51,220 bases of DNA from Acidobacteriota bacterium (GTDB lineage Bacteria; Acidobacteriota; Aminicenantia; UBA2199). Positions 34,601 to 42,079 of this stretch are shown in pieces. The notes beneath the pieces were generated by a model. The model worked only from the letters and a program-made list of their open reading frames with translations, made no database searches and was not told the origin of the DNA. The translations under genes were made by a program, and so were the position numbers. The stretch covers positions 1 to 51,220 of the forward strand of contig JALOLA010000023.1 in assembly GCA_025456205.1 (NCBI GenBank). Direction: 5' to 3'. The number at the start of each line of letters is the position of its first letter. The first letter of the stretch is position 1.

Positions 34601-34981
34601 ATGAAAGGCATGGATAGAAAAGACTACGAGCCCCCTGATGTGACCGCCAGGCTAGGCTGGAAATACCACCACCTGGGCATCCCGACCCGCGAGGCCCGGC
34701 CCGGGGAGGTCCACCTGCCCCGCCTGAAGATGCACGTCTCGGGATTCAGCACCAGCCCCTTCGGCATCGAGTGGATGAGGTTCGACGACGACTGCCCGTT
34801 CGCCGAGATCGTCAAGACCGTGCCCCATGTCGCCTTCGCGGTAGACGATCTCGACCGCGAGCTGGCCGCGTGCGGGCTGGAGGTGCTCTGCGAGCCCGGC
34901 GCCCCATCGCAGGGGGTGCGCGCGGCCATGGTCCTGCACAATGGCGCCCCCATCGAACTGATCGAGTTCAAGGGCCGCTGA
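34601..34981 (+). CDS. VOC (glyoxalase/dioxygenase) superfamily protein
   Basis: 126 residues. The beta-alpha-beta-beta-beta pattern and the motifs KYHHLGIPT, HVAFAVDDLDRELAACGLEVLCEPGAP and GAPIELIEFKG are typical of single-domain VOC proteins. Metal ligands would be the N-terminal His and the C-terminal Glu of IELIEFKG. Which enzyme it is cannot be told from sequence; the superfamily covers glyoxalases, dioxygenases and resistance proteins. ATG at 34601 follows AAGGAAAAG. It is separate from the flanking genes. Confidence 0.82.
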   Translation: MKGMDRKDYEPPDVTARLGWKYHHLGIPTREARPGEVHLPRLKMHVSGFSTSPFGIEWMRFDDDCPFAEIVKTVPHVAFAVDDLDRELAACGLEVLCEPGAPSQGVRAAMVLHNGAPIELIEFKGR

Positions 34982-35039
34982 ACTCACGGCGACGGACCCG
35001 CCCATTCATCTGAGCTCCAGGATCGCCGCCGGACGCGGA

Positions 35040-35540
35040 TCAAGTCGAGACGATCTCTTTTTCCGACCTTTTGCCGCTGAGGAAATCCAGGTCGATGCGG
35101 CCGATGAGCACCCGGGCCAGCGAGGCGGCGTGGACCTGCGCGGCCATGACCTTGTCAGGCTCGCCCTCCAGCTGGCGGATCATCACCGCCAGGGCGTGCC
35201 GCTTCTCCGCCTCGCCCTCGACGAAGCTCACCCGGCCGCGGAACTGGACGCTGGCGAACCGGTGATCGCAACGACCGTCGGCATAGCCGAGGTCGACGAT
35301 GGCCTGGCCCCAGACGCGATTGTTGGCGCGCAGGATGTCGACCTTTTTCCCCTCCCGGGCAGAATGGAAGTAGATGGCATTTCCCGTCTCGTCATAGCCG
35401 TGGCTGAGGGTGACCAGGTAGGGCTCGTCGCCGCAACACATGGCGACGGTGACATACTTGGCCCCGGCCAGGATGGCCTTCATCTTCACCGGGTCCCTGA
35501 TCTCCTTTTCCTTCCTGCGCAGGTCGTGATACCCTTCCAT
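35040..35540 (-). CDS. Pyridoxamine 5'-phosphate oxidase-like flavoprotein (Nim-like)
   Basis: 166 residues. Split-barrel flavin-binding fold: the N-terminal LRRKEKEIRDPVKMKAILAGAKYVTVAMCCGDEPYLVTLSHGYDETGNAIYFHSAREGKKVDIL follows the NimA/PPOX order of start, FMN-contacting region and FHSA..G.K..IL. Members bind FMN or F420 and reduce nitro compounds, or protect against them, in the cytoplasm. The true substrate is unknown. It is followed in the operon direction by no other gene; upstream lies the membrane protein gene, with an 11-nt gap. The ribosome site (GGAG..GGGG) precedes the ATG. Confidence 0.85.
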   Translation of the reverse strand: MEGYHDLRRKEKEIRDPVKMKAILAGAKYVTVAMCCGDEPYLVTLSHGYDETGNAIYFHSAREGKKVDILRANNRVWGQAIVDLGYADGRCDHRFASVQFRGRVSFVEGEAEKRHALAVMIRQLEGEPDKVMAAQVHAASLARVLIGRIDLDFLSGKRSEKEIVST

Positions 35541-35551
35541 TCCCCTTTCTC

Positions 35552-36103
35552 CTATCGCCAGTGGGCGCTCTTACGCCGCACCAGCAGGATCAACGCCGCC
35601 ATAGCCGCCATCACGCCGGCCATGATGTAGACCCAGGCGTTCCTTGTGCCGAGAGAGTTAAGCACGACGGCCACAACGGCCGCCGCCAGGAAGACTGCGC
35701 TCAGGACCGCCATCTGTACGGGACGCAGCCGCTGCTTCGCCTCGGCGCTGGTGAAGAATTCAAATGCGCCGATGCCCAGGTAGCAGGCGCCGATGAAGAA
35801 CATGAAATACGGCATGCGCGCGCTCTTTTCCAGCAGCACGAAGCCGACCAGGATGAGGGAGACCCCCTCGGCGACATGAAAGAGCGCGGTGAAGTTGGCG
35901 ACCTTCCTCGCGAAGCGGCGGTGGAAAAGGGCGCCGAGGATGATGAAGGCGCCGGCGGCGAACAGGCAGACGACCGTGAGCGGGTGGCGGCTGAAATGCT
36001 CCGCCTTTTCGACCCCCTTGAAGAACAGGGCGAATCCGATCAGGACATGGGAAACCGTCTCCATAATGGCCTTGCGCCCGGCGGGCATGGAAGGTCGCGG
36101 CAT
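35552..36103 (-). CDS. Integral membrane protein, unknown
   Basis: 183 residues with six or so hydrophobic segments (about 15-30, 42-58, 70-88, 98-115, 130-150, 155-175) and a basic C-terminal end (VRRKSAHWR). Histidine-rich loops (RHPLTVV, ALFHRRFARK, ALFHVAEG) are of possible interest. I cannot assign a family with confidence, though the pattern of HVLIGFALFFKGVEKAEHFSRHP and later FMFFIGACYLGIGAFEFF looks like a conserved bacterial membrane family. GGAG precedes the ATG. It begins 24 nt after the OmpA-family stop and ends 11 nt before the Nim-like gene, so these three form an operon. Confidence 0.75.
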   Translation of the reverse strand: MPRPSMPAGRKAIMETVSHVLIGFALFFKGVEKAEHFSRHPLTVVCLFAAGAFIILGALFHRRFARKVANFTALFHVAEGVSLILVGFVLLEKSARMPYFMFFIGACYLGIGAFEFFTSAEAKQRLRPVQMAVLSAVFLAAAVVAVVLNSLGTRNAWVYIMAGVMAAMAALILLVRRKSAHWR

Positions 36104-36127
36104 GCTGTTCTCCTGCTCCCGGGGCGG

Positions 36128-36961
36128 CTACTGCTTCACCAGCTCGACGCGCCGGTTCCTGGCACGGCCGGCATCGCTGTCATTGGACGCGAGCGGAGCG
36201 AACTGGCCGCAGCCAAAGGAGCGCAGCCGCGCCGGCGCTATGCCATGTTCCCCGACCAGCGCCTTGAGGACCGCCTCGGCGCGGTCCTGTGAAAGGGCGA
36301 TGTTGGCTTCCACCCCGCCCTGGCTGTCGGTGTGCCCTACCACGAAGAGCTTGAGGGCCGGCTGCCCCTTCAGCAGCTTGGCGATCTCGGCGATGGCCTG
36401 GGCGGACTCGGGCTTGATCTGCGACTTGCCCGAATCAAAGTAAATGCCGTAAACGGCCACGTGGCCGGTGGCGTTGATGTCGCTGGCCATGGCCGCGGCA
36501 TCGGCGACGATGTCCTGGGCCATGGCGGCTTTCTGGATGATGAACAGGGCATAACCGCTGGTGAAATCGGTCCGCAGCTCCACCCAGATCTCCAGGCCCT
36601 CGCGGCTGAGCTTGAACGTGCTCCTTCCCTTTTCGCTCCAGAGGACCTCGCCACCCTGCTTCTGGACGGCATTCTCGAAGTTGCGCTGTATCTGGAGCTC
36701 ACTGGGCTTTGAAGCGAGAGTGTTCTGCGGGCGATAGGCGATCTTCCAGTACTGGCCTTCGAACAACTCGGTCTTGCCCTTGCCGACGACGAACGAGTAG
36801 GCCTCGAACTGTTTTTGCTGGCAGGAGTATATCCAGTAATCCGGCATCCTCGTGAAGGCCGGATGGTCCTTGCAGTTGCCGGAATCCTTCTGCTGGGCGG
36901 TCACGCTCAGCGTCATCAGGCATATCAGGAGTCCCAGTAGAAGCAGCATGCTTTTCTTCAT
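36128..36961 (-). CDS. OmpA-family protein
   Basis: 277 residues. Signal peptide (MKKSMLLLLGLLICLMTLSVTAQ). A middle region without an assigned domain holds two cysteines (SGNCKDHPAF and WIYSCQQKQF) that may pair. The C-terminal OmpA/MotB peptidoglycan-binding domain (about 165-277) shows VYGIYFDSGKSQIKPESAQAIAEIAKLLKGQPALKLFVVGHTDSQGG..NIALSQDRAEAVLKALVGEHGI and ends NRRVELVKQ, with the conserved TD and R residues that bind diaminopimelate. It would sit in the outer membrane or periplasm and contact the cell wall. AAGGAG precedes the ATG. First gene of the three-gene operon. Confidence 0.93.
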   Translation of the reverse strand: MKKSMLLLLGLLICLMTLSVTAQQKDSGNCKDHPAFTRMPDYWIYSCQQKQFEAYSFVVGKGKTELFEGQYWKIAYRPQNTLASKPSELQIQRNFENAVQKQGGEVLWSEKGRSTFKLSREGLEIWVELRTDFTSGYALFIIQKAAMAQDIVADAAAMASDINATGHVAVYGIYFDSGKSQIKPESAQAIAEIAKLLKGQPALKLFVVGHTDSQGGVEANIALSQDRAEAVLKALVGEHGIAPARLRSFGCGQFAPLASNDSDAGRARNRRVELVKQ

Positions 36962-37024
36962 CGTCACTCTCCTTGCGAAGGGATACTCTCGCAAAAAATC
37001 CGGAAGGAGTCAAGGCCGGCGCCT

Positions 37025-37141
37025 TCACTTCACGGCCCGGTAGACCGAGCAGCCGCCGAAGCTCAGCGGCTGGAAGAAATACAGGATGACCGCGACGCCG
37101 CCCAGGGCCGGGACGCGGAAGATCTCGGACAGCCCTGCTCG
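37025..37141 (-). pseudogene. 3' remnant of a degraded membrane-protein gene
   Basis: The minus strand reads GLSEIFRVPALGGVAVILYF, then FQPLSFGGCSVYRAVK and a stop at 37025. This is protein-like: GC-rich codons, a hydrophobic helix and a sensible end. Upstream, composition drops to AT-rich and no start is found, so the gene has lost its 5' part. I do not recognise the family. It lies between the OmpA-family start and the pyrF promoter. Confidence 0.55.
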
Positions 37142-37590
37142 CTTTATATCACTTTTTGTGGAAATGTGAATATTATTCAGGAGACACTCGTTGCCGTTCG
37201 CGCCATTTCCAATCAGGATCTAGGGCCTCAAAAACAGCTTTGAACATCAGCGTGTGGAAATCGCCGAAAAAAGGCCGATAGACTGTTGTGCGCTGGCGCT
37301 CTCCAGATATTGCACAAGCATGTTACGTGAAGAAATCCTATATGATTATGTTTTCCTGATTACTCATGCTGCAAAAGGGTTTGCGGGGCCTCAGCGGGAA
37401 ATTGCTTTTTTTTTCACGTTTTTGCAGAAATTTTCCGTAAATAAACCTGAAAATCATGAATACCCGGCCCTTGCGCTCATCTGCAGGCGGAACCGCGCAA
37501 GCGGGTCGCATGGCCTGTCGCTCCGGGAGAAAAAGCGGGCGCTCATGGGGATCTCAAGCAACTTTTATTGCGGCGAAAGCAACGGCAGGC
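37142..37590. other. Gene-free stretch
   Basis: About 450 nt, partly AT-rich (for example a run of nine T near 37412), without an ORF I believe. A 122-codon open frame (37254-37622) crosses the pyrF promoter and has no ribosome site or protein-like composition. No tRNA or clear hairpin found. It may hold a decayed gene or an sRNA; nothing in the sequence decides. Confidence 0.4.
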
Positions 37591-37593
37591 GGA

Positions 37594-37623
37594 TTGACTT
37601 GCCCGGGGAGATTCCCCTATAAT
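37594..37623 (+). promoter_or_regulatory. Promoter of pyrF
   Basis: TTGACT (37594-37599), an 18-nt spacer and a perfect TATAAT (37618-37623). The start near 37630 gives a leader of about 33 nt to the ATG at 37663. The spacer contains a small CGGGG/CCCC pair. Confidence 0.65.
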
Positions 37624-37662
37624 GCCTTGAAAGCCATAAAATAAAACTGGAGCCCCGGCAAA

Positions 37663-38481
37663 ATGGAAAGCTTTTTTACGTTCCTGGAAAAACGCGTGAG
37701 CGACAGTTCATCGCTGCTGTGCATCGGCCTTGACCCGCACATTTCCGATCTGCCCTCGCCGAACGCCGATGGCGCCGCCGCTTTTTGCCTGGGCCTGATC
37801 GAGCGCACCGCCCGCTATGCTGCCGCATTCAAGCCCAATGCCGCCTTTTTCGAGCAGTTCGGCGCTTCCGGCTGGATGGCGCTCCAGCGGGTCATCGAGG
37901 CCGTCCGGGAGCAATCACAGCGCCAGGGCTCGCTGATCCCCGTCATCCTCGATGCCAAGCGCGGCGACATCTCCTCGACCGCCGAGGCCTATGCCAGGTC
38001 GGCGTTCAGCACGCTGGGCGCTCACGCCATCACCCTCTCGCCCTACCTGGGACGCGACTCCGTCGAGCCCTTCCTGGCCGCCCCGGAGAAGGGGGCCTTC
38101 CTGCTGTGCAAGACATCCAATCCCGGCGCCGCCGACCTGCAGGACCTGACGGTCGCGGGCACGGGCGAACCGCTGTATCTGGCCGTCGCCCGCCTGGCCC
38201 AGGCCTGGAACTCGAGGGACAACGTCGGCCTGGTGGTCGGCGCCACGCAGCCCGATGCCCTGTCCCGGGTGCGGCAGGCGGCACCGGGGATGTGGTTCCT
38301 GGCGCCGGGGGTCGGCGCCCAGGGCGGTGACCTGGAGATCGCGCTCCGGGCCGGGCTGCGCCGCGACGGTCGCGGGCTGCTGCTGCCGGTGTCGCGCGCC
38401 ATCTCGCGCAGCGCCGATCCCGGCAAGGCGGCCGCGGAGCTGCGCGACAAAATCATCGAGATCCAATATCATCTGACTTGA
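37663..38481 (+). CDS. pyrF: Orotidine 5'-phosphate decarboxylase, type 2
   Basis: 272 residues. Catalyses the last step of UMP synthesis, decarboxylating OMP in the cytoplasm. The catalytic D-A-K-R-G-D (97-102, within ILDAKRGDISST) is intact, as are the N-terminal LCIGLDPH and the FKPNAAFFEQFG stretch of the type 2 family. The phosphate-binding part is FLAPGVGAQGGD and the later LLLPVSRAI. Length and order are normal. No other pyrimidine gene is in the window, and it has its own promoter. The ribosome site is weak (GGAG, about 11 nt from the ATG). Confidence 0.97.
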   Translation: MESFFTFLEKRVSDSSSLLCIGLDPHISDLPSPNADGAAAFCLGLIERTARYAAAFKPNAAFFEQFGASGWMALQRVIEAVREQSQRQGSLIPVILDAKRGDISSTAEAYARSAFSTLGAHAITLSPYLGRDSVEPFLAAPEKGAFLLCKTSNPGAADLQDLTVAGTGEPLYLAVARLAQAWNSRDNVGLVVGATQPDALSRVRQAAPGMWFLAPGVGAQGGDLEIALRAGLRRDGRGLLLPVSRAISRSADPGKAAAELRDKIIEIQYHLT

Positions 38482-38501
38482 TCAAAGGCATGATCTAGAC
38501 T

Positions 38502-38705
38502 GAAGTTCGACGTTCGACGTTCGACGTTCGATGTTTTCGGAGCGGAGAATTCAGCGATCTTGTTATGTTCAAAGTTAAAGAAAATGGCATTCGCTCGAAC
38601 CCTTTGCAGTTTTTCTTGTTTCTTCAACATCGAACAGCGATATTCGAACGTCGAACCTGCCTTAATCTCCTGAACGTCGAACATCGAGCATCGCACTTCG
38701 AACAG
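38502..38705 (+). repeat. Interspersed element, TTCGAC-heptad arms, left copy
   Basis: About 200 bp. Left arm: heptads GTTCGAC, GTTCGAC, GTTCGAC, GTTCGAT (from 38504). Then a core with TTTTCGGAGCGGAGAATTCAG (38533-38553; the 20 bases from TTTCGG on match the other copy), a middle of about 80 bp, and an inverted arm made of TCGAAC and TCGAACGTCGAAC (38640-38702). Arms of one copy can pair with each other. A second copy, in opposite orientation, is at 39838-40029, by eye about 80% alike over the full length. No ORF in it is credible. Confidence 0.8.
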
Positions 38706-38767
38706 ACATTCAATTTATTACATCCATGTGTTACACTGAACAGCACTGCGATCCCTGGAGGTGCTCC

Positions 38768-39835
38768 ATGTGGAAGGATGATCTGGAAAAGCGCTTTCCC
38801 GTGCTGATGAAGGTCCTTTACGCCCTGGCGGCCATGGCCCTGATCCTGCTGGCCTTCAAGGTGGCCTTCGCCTACATGATGCCCTTCGTGATCGCCGCCC
38901 TGATGGCTTCGGCCATGGAGCCCTGCGTGCGTTTCCTGGTGAAGCGCAAGCTGCCGCACAGCGCCGCCGTCGGCATCGCCATGGTCGTCTATTTCGGGCT
39001 GCTTTTCACCGCCGGCTTCCTCGCGGTCGCGCGCCTGATCACCGAGATCATCGACCTTTCAAGCAACATTCCGGAGTACGGCCGCACCATGAGCGCGGCA
39101 TTCAACAGCCTGGCCGAATGGGGGAAACGGATATACCATCAGTTGCCCAAGGAGGCCGCCGGGCCGCTGCAGGACTCGATCCAGTCCCTGGCCGGCCACC
39201 TGACCGAATTCCTGACCTCGCTGGCCGGCTCGGTCATCAGCGTGCTCACCGCGCTGCCGGAGATGCTGATGTTCGCCATGTTCACCATCATCGCCACCTT
39301 CTTCGCGTCCCGCGACCGCCATGTGTTCAGGGAGTTCCTCTCCCGGCAGATGGCGCCACCGACCTACGCCAAGCTCGCCTCGCTCAAGAACAGCCTGGGG
39401 CGGTCCCTGGCCGGTTTTCTCAAGGCCCAGCTCATGCTGATGGCGATCACCTTCAGCCAGTGCTTCATCGGCCTGAGCCTCATCGGCATCCGCTACGCCC
39501 TGGTCATCTCGCTCCTGATCGCCGTCGTCGACATCCTGCCGGTCCTCGGCACCGGCACCGTGCTCATCCCCTGGGCGACGGTCTCCCTGGTCATGGGCAG
39601 GACGACCACCGGGATCAGCCTGCTGGCGCTGTACCTGGTGATCATGGTCATTCGCTACATCGTCGAACCCAAGATCATCGGCACACAGCTGGGCCTGCAC
39701 CCGCTCGTCGCCCTGATGGCCATGTTCGTGGGCCTCAAGGCCCTGGGCGTCGCCGGCCTGCTCCTGGGACCGGCCATCGTCGTCATTGTCCAGGCCTTCA
39801 TGAAATCGGGATTGCTGCCCCAGGTCAAAGAATAG
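38768..39835 (+). CDS. AI-2E family transporter (PerM/YtvI-like permease)
   Basis: 355 residues with about eight hydrophobic segments in the usual order. Segments 1-2 lie at about 13-58, and a charged stretch follows (EPCVRFLVKRKLPHSAAVGIAMVVYF). The central cytoplasmic loop (about 85-150) is helical. The C-terminal signature reads YALVISLLIAVVDILPVLGTGTVLIPWA, then IRYIVEPKIIGTQLGLHPLVALMAMFVGLKALGVAGLLLGPAIVVI. The family includes AI-2 exporter TqsA and sodium/proton antiporters, so the substrate is unknown. GGAGGT precedes the ATG at 38768. The gene is bracketed by inverted copies of an interspersed element; a weak promoter (TTCAAT/TACACT) lies just upstream. Confidence 0.9.
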   Translation: MWKDDLEKRFPVLMKVLYALAAMALILLAFKVAFAYMMPFVIAALMASAMEPCVRFLVKRKLPHSAAVGIAMVVYFGLLFTAGFLAVARLITEIIDLSSNIPEYGRTMSAAFNSLAEWGKRIYHQLPKEAAGPLQDSIQSLAGHLTEFLTSLAGSVISVLTALPEMLMFAMFTIIATFFASRDRHVFREFLSRQMAPPTYAKLASLKNSLGRSLAGFLKAQLMLMAITFSQCFIGLSLIGIRYALVISLLIAVVDILPVLGTGTVLIPWATVSLVMGRTTTGISLLALYLVIMVIRYIVEPKIIGTQLGLHPLVALMAMFVGLKALGVAGLLLGPAIVVIVQAFMKSGLLPQVKE

Positions 39836-39837
39836 AG

Positions 39838-40029
39838 AAAGTTCGAGGTTTGAAGTTCAGGAGATCAAGAAAGGTTCGACGTTCGACGTTCGATGTTCGA
39901 CGTTGAAGAGAGAAGAATGAACCGCAAAGGCTTCGAACGAAAGCAGTTTTCTTGAACTTTAAAGACATCCAGATCACTGAATTCTCCGCTCCGAAAACAT
40001 CGAACTTCGAACCTCGAACTTCGAACATC
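39838..40029 (-). repeat. Interspersed element, TTCGAC-heptad arms, right copy
   Basis: Reverse complement of the element at 38502-38705, sharing the CTGAATTCTCCGCTCCGAAA core (39978-39997) and the heptad arms (GTTCGAC at 39874-39907; TCGAACTTCGAACCTCGAAC at 40000-40019). It begins 3 nt after the stop of the permease gene. It may act as a terminator for the gene. The 150 nt between it and the hybrid kinase gene show nothing recognisable. Confidence 0.8.
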
Positions 40030-40177
40030 ATTCTCTTTCAGGCCCGAGCCGGCCTGGCACTTGCAAATGTTTTTGGGGATATGCTAGACTCAATGCCAGA
40101 CGAACAGCAATGAAGAGAGAGGGATCGAAGGAAATGGCGAGAATCTCCCGCAAGGATGCCTGCGCCGCGGCAGGGGC

Positions 40178-41986
40178 ATGAAGCCGCTGCAGGTGCTGGA
40201 CCGGGCCACGCGCCGCTACGACGGGGCGGACGCCGCCATGCGCATGAAGGTGCGGGTGTTCCTGCTGGTCACCCTGCTGATGCTGGCCATCGTCCCCATC
40301 CTCATCGCCTACAGCGCCTATACCCAGTCGCACAATCCGGCCCTCGGCTACCGCTTCAACTACGCCGTGCTCGTGCCGGAGGCAGGCGCGTTCCTCCTCT
40401 TTCTGCTGGGGCTCATCCTTCTCGTGCACGGGCACTTCACCATAGCGGCGCACCTGATCCTGGTCACGGCCATGCTGACGATCTGGACCGTCATGTTCGT
40501 GGACCGCTCGGGCGTACTTTCGAGCATGGACACCATCGTCTTCGTGGCCGGGATGGTCGCGCTCACGCCATTGGCGCTGACCCGGCGCAAATGGGCCATT
40601 CTCGCCTACGGCGCGGGCAACCTGGTGCTGCTGGCGGCGTTCGCCCTGGTGGCGCGCGCCCGCTTCGGCCTCACGAGAACCGCCTGCATCGAATACCTCG
40701 CCGACAATGCCGTCGCCCTGACATTCATCACCCTGGTCGCCTTGAGCGTCTTCGTCATCAACCAGCGGGCGCTGAAGCAATTGGAGAACGAGCTCGCCGA
40801 GCGCCGCCGCCAGGAGGGCGAGAAGGAGCGCCTGCAGGCGCAGCTGGTCCACGCCCAGAAGATGGAGTCGATCGGCCGCCTCGCGGGCGGCGTCGCCCAT
40901 GATTTCAACAACCTCCTGACCACGGTCATGGGCAACACCAGCATGGTGATCACCAAATTGGGGGCCGAGAACCCCGCCGTCCCCCGTCTCAAGGACGTCA
41001 TGCGGGCCGGCGAAAGCGCCGCGGCGCTCACCCGGCAGCTCCTGGCCTTTTCGCGCCGCCAGGTGACCGAGCCGCGGCCGATCGACCTCAACAGCCACAT
41101 CGAGGGCATCGCGCCGCTGCTCTCGCGCCTGATCGGCGAGAACGTCCGCCTGGTCCTGAAGCTGGGCCCGGGAGCCGCCTCCATCATGGCCGACCCGGGC
41201 CAGGTCGAACAGATCGTGATCAACCTGGTGGCCAACGCCCGCGACGCGATGCCCGCGGGCGGCCGCATCGTCATCGAAACGCGCAGGCAGCGCATCGACA
41301 GCCCGCCGCCTCTGACCCTTCCGATCATGAAGCCGGGGGAGCACGTGGTGCTCTCCGTCAGCGACAACGGCATCGGCATCTCCGCCGACGATATCCAGCA
41401 CATCTTCGACCCGTTCTTCACCACCAAGCCCGTCGGCAAGGGCACCGGACTCGGGCTGGCCCTGGTCTACGGGTCCGTACAGCAGAACGGCGGCTCGATC
41501 GCCGTGCACTCCGTGCCCGGGGAAGGGACCACCATGACGGTCTATTTCCCGCTGGCCGGCAGCACCTCCCGCGCCCGCGCCCCGGAACAGGGGCCTCCCG
41601 AGCTTCCCGGCGGCAGCGAGACGGTGCTGCTGGTGGAGGACGACCCGGCGGTGCTCGATTTCGTCACGATGGTGCTGACCAGCCTGGGGTACCGGGTCCA
41701 TGCCGCCGCCGACGGCGCCGCCGCCCTGGGCGTCATCGGCGCTGCCACGGCCGGGATCGACCTGCTGCTGACCGACTTCATCCTTCCCGACATGACGGGA
41801 ACGACGCTGGCCGCCCAGGCACGGGCGCGCCGCGCGTCGCTGAAGCTGCTTTTCATGTCCGGGCACGCGGAAAACATCGCCATGGAAGAGGGAGCCGAGG
41901 GCAGTTGCGGCCAGTTCATCGCCAAGCCCTTCACCGCGCAGGAACTTGCCCGCAAGATCCGCACTGTCCTTGACGAAAGCTCCTGA
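40178..41986 (+). CDS. Membrane hybrid histidine kinase with receiver domain
   Basis: 602 residues. About six transmembrane helices (25-200), no extracellular sensor of note. A coiled coil (VINQRALKQLENELAERRRQEGEKERLQ) leads to the kinase: H-box KMESIGRLAGGVAHDFNN with phosphohistidine H241, N-box VIINLVANARDAMPAGG, G1 SDNGIGI, F and G2 FFTTKPVGKGTGLGLALVYG. A receiver domain ends the protein, with acceptor D533 in LLLTDFILPDMTG and conserved K in IAKPFT. The kinase signals membrane state to a histidine phosphotransfer protein or regulator not found here. The start (ATG at 40178) has a weak GGCAGGGG site. Confidence 0.92.
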   Translation: MKPLQVLDRATRRYDGADAAMRMKVRVFLLVTLLMLAIVPILIAYSAYTQSHNPALGYRFNYAVLVPEAGAFLLFLLGLILLVHGHFTIAAHLILVTAMLTIWTVMFVDRSGVLSSMDTIVFVAGMVALTPLALTRRKWAILAYGAGNLVLLAAFALVARARFGLTRTACIEYLADNAVALTFITLVALSVFVINQRALKQLENELAERRRQEGEKERLQAQLVHAQKMESIGRLAGGVAHDFNNLLTTVMGNTSMVITKLGAENPAVPRLKDVMRAGESAAALTRQLLAFSRRQVTEPRPIDLNSHIEGIAPLLSRLIGENVRLVLKLGPGAASIMADPGQVEQIVINLVANARDAMPAGGRIVIETRRQRIDSPPPLTLPIMKPGEHVVLSVSDNGIGISADDIQHIFDPFFTTKPVGKGTGLGLALVYGSVQQNGGSIAVHSVPGEGTTMTVYFPLAGSTSRARAPEQGPPELPGGSETVLLVEDDPAVLDFVTMVLTSLGYRVHAAADGAAALGVIGAATAGIDLLLTDFILPDMTGTTLAAQARARRASLKLLFMSGHAENIAMEEGAEGSCGQFIAKPFTAQELARKIRTVLDESS

Positions 41987-42079
41987 TGCTCGCCGCCAGG
42001 AACAATCAGCGGCAGGATCCGAAAAAAGAATGAGCCTCCATTGGCAGCCATGCATTCGGTCGCTCAGCGTCAGGCCTCC

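Noticed and set aside
37254-37622. 122-codon ORF before pyrF
   Set aside because: It runs over the pyrF promoter, has no Shine-Dalgarno, and its composition does not look like a protein.
38502-40029. TTCGAC repeats as a CRISPR array
   Set aside because: Units are 7 nt and tandem, with no spacers and no cas genes in the window.
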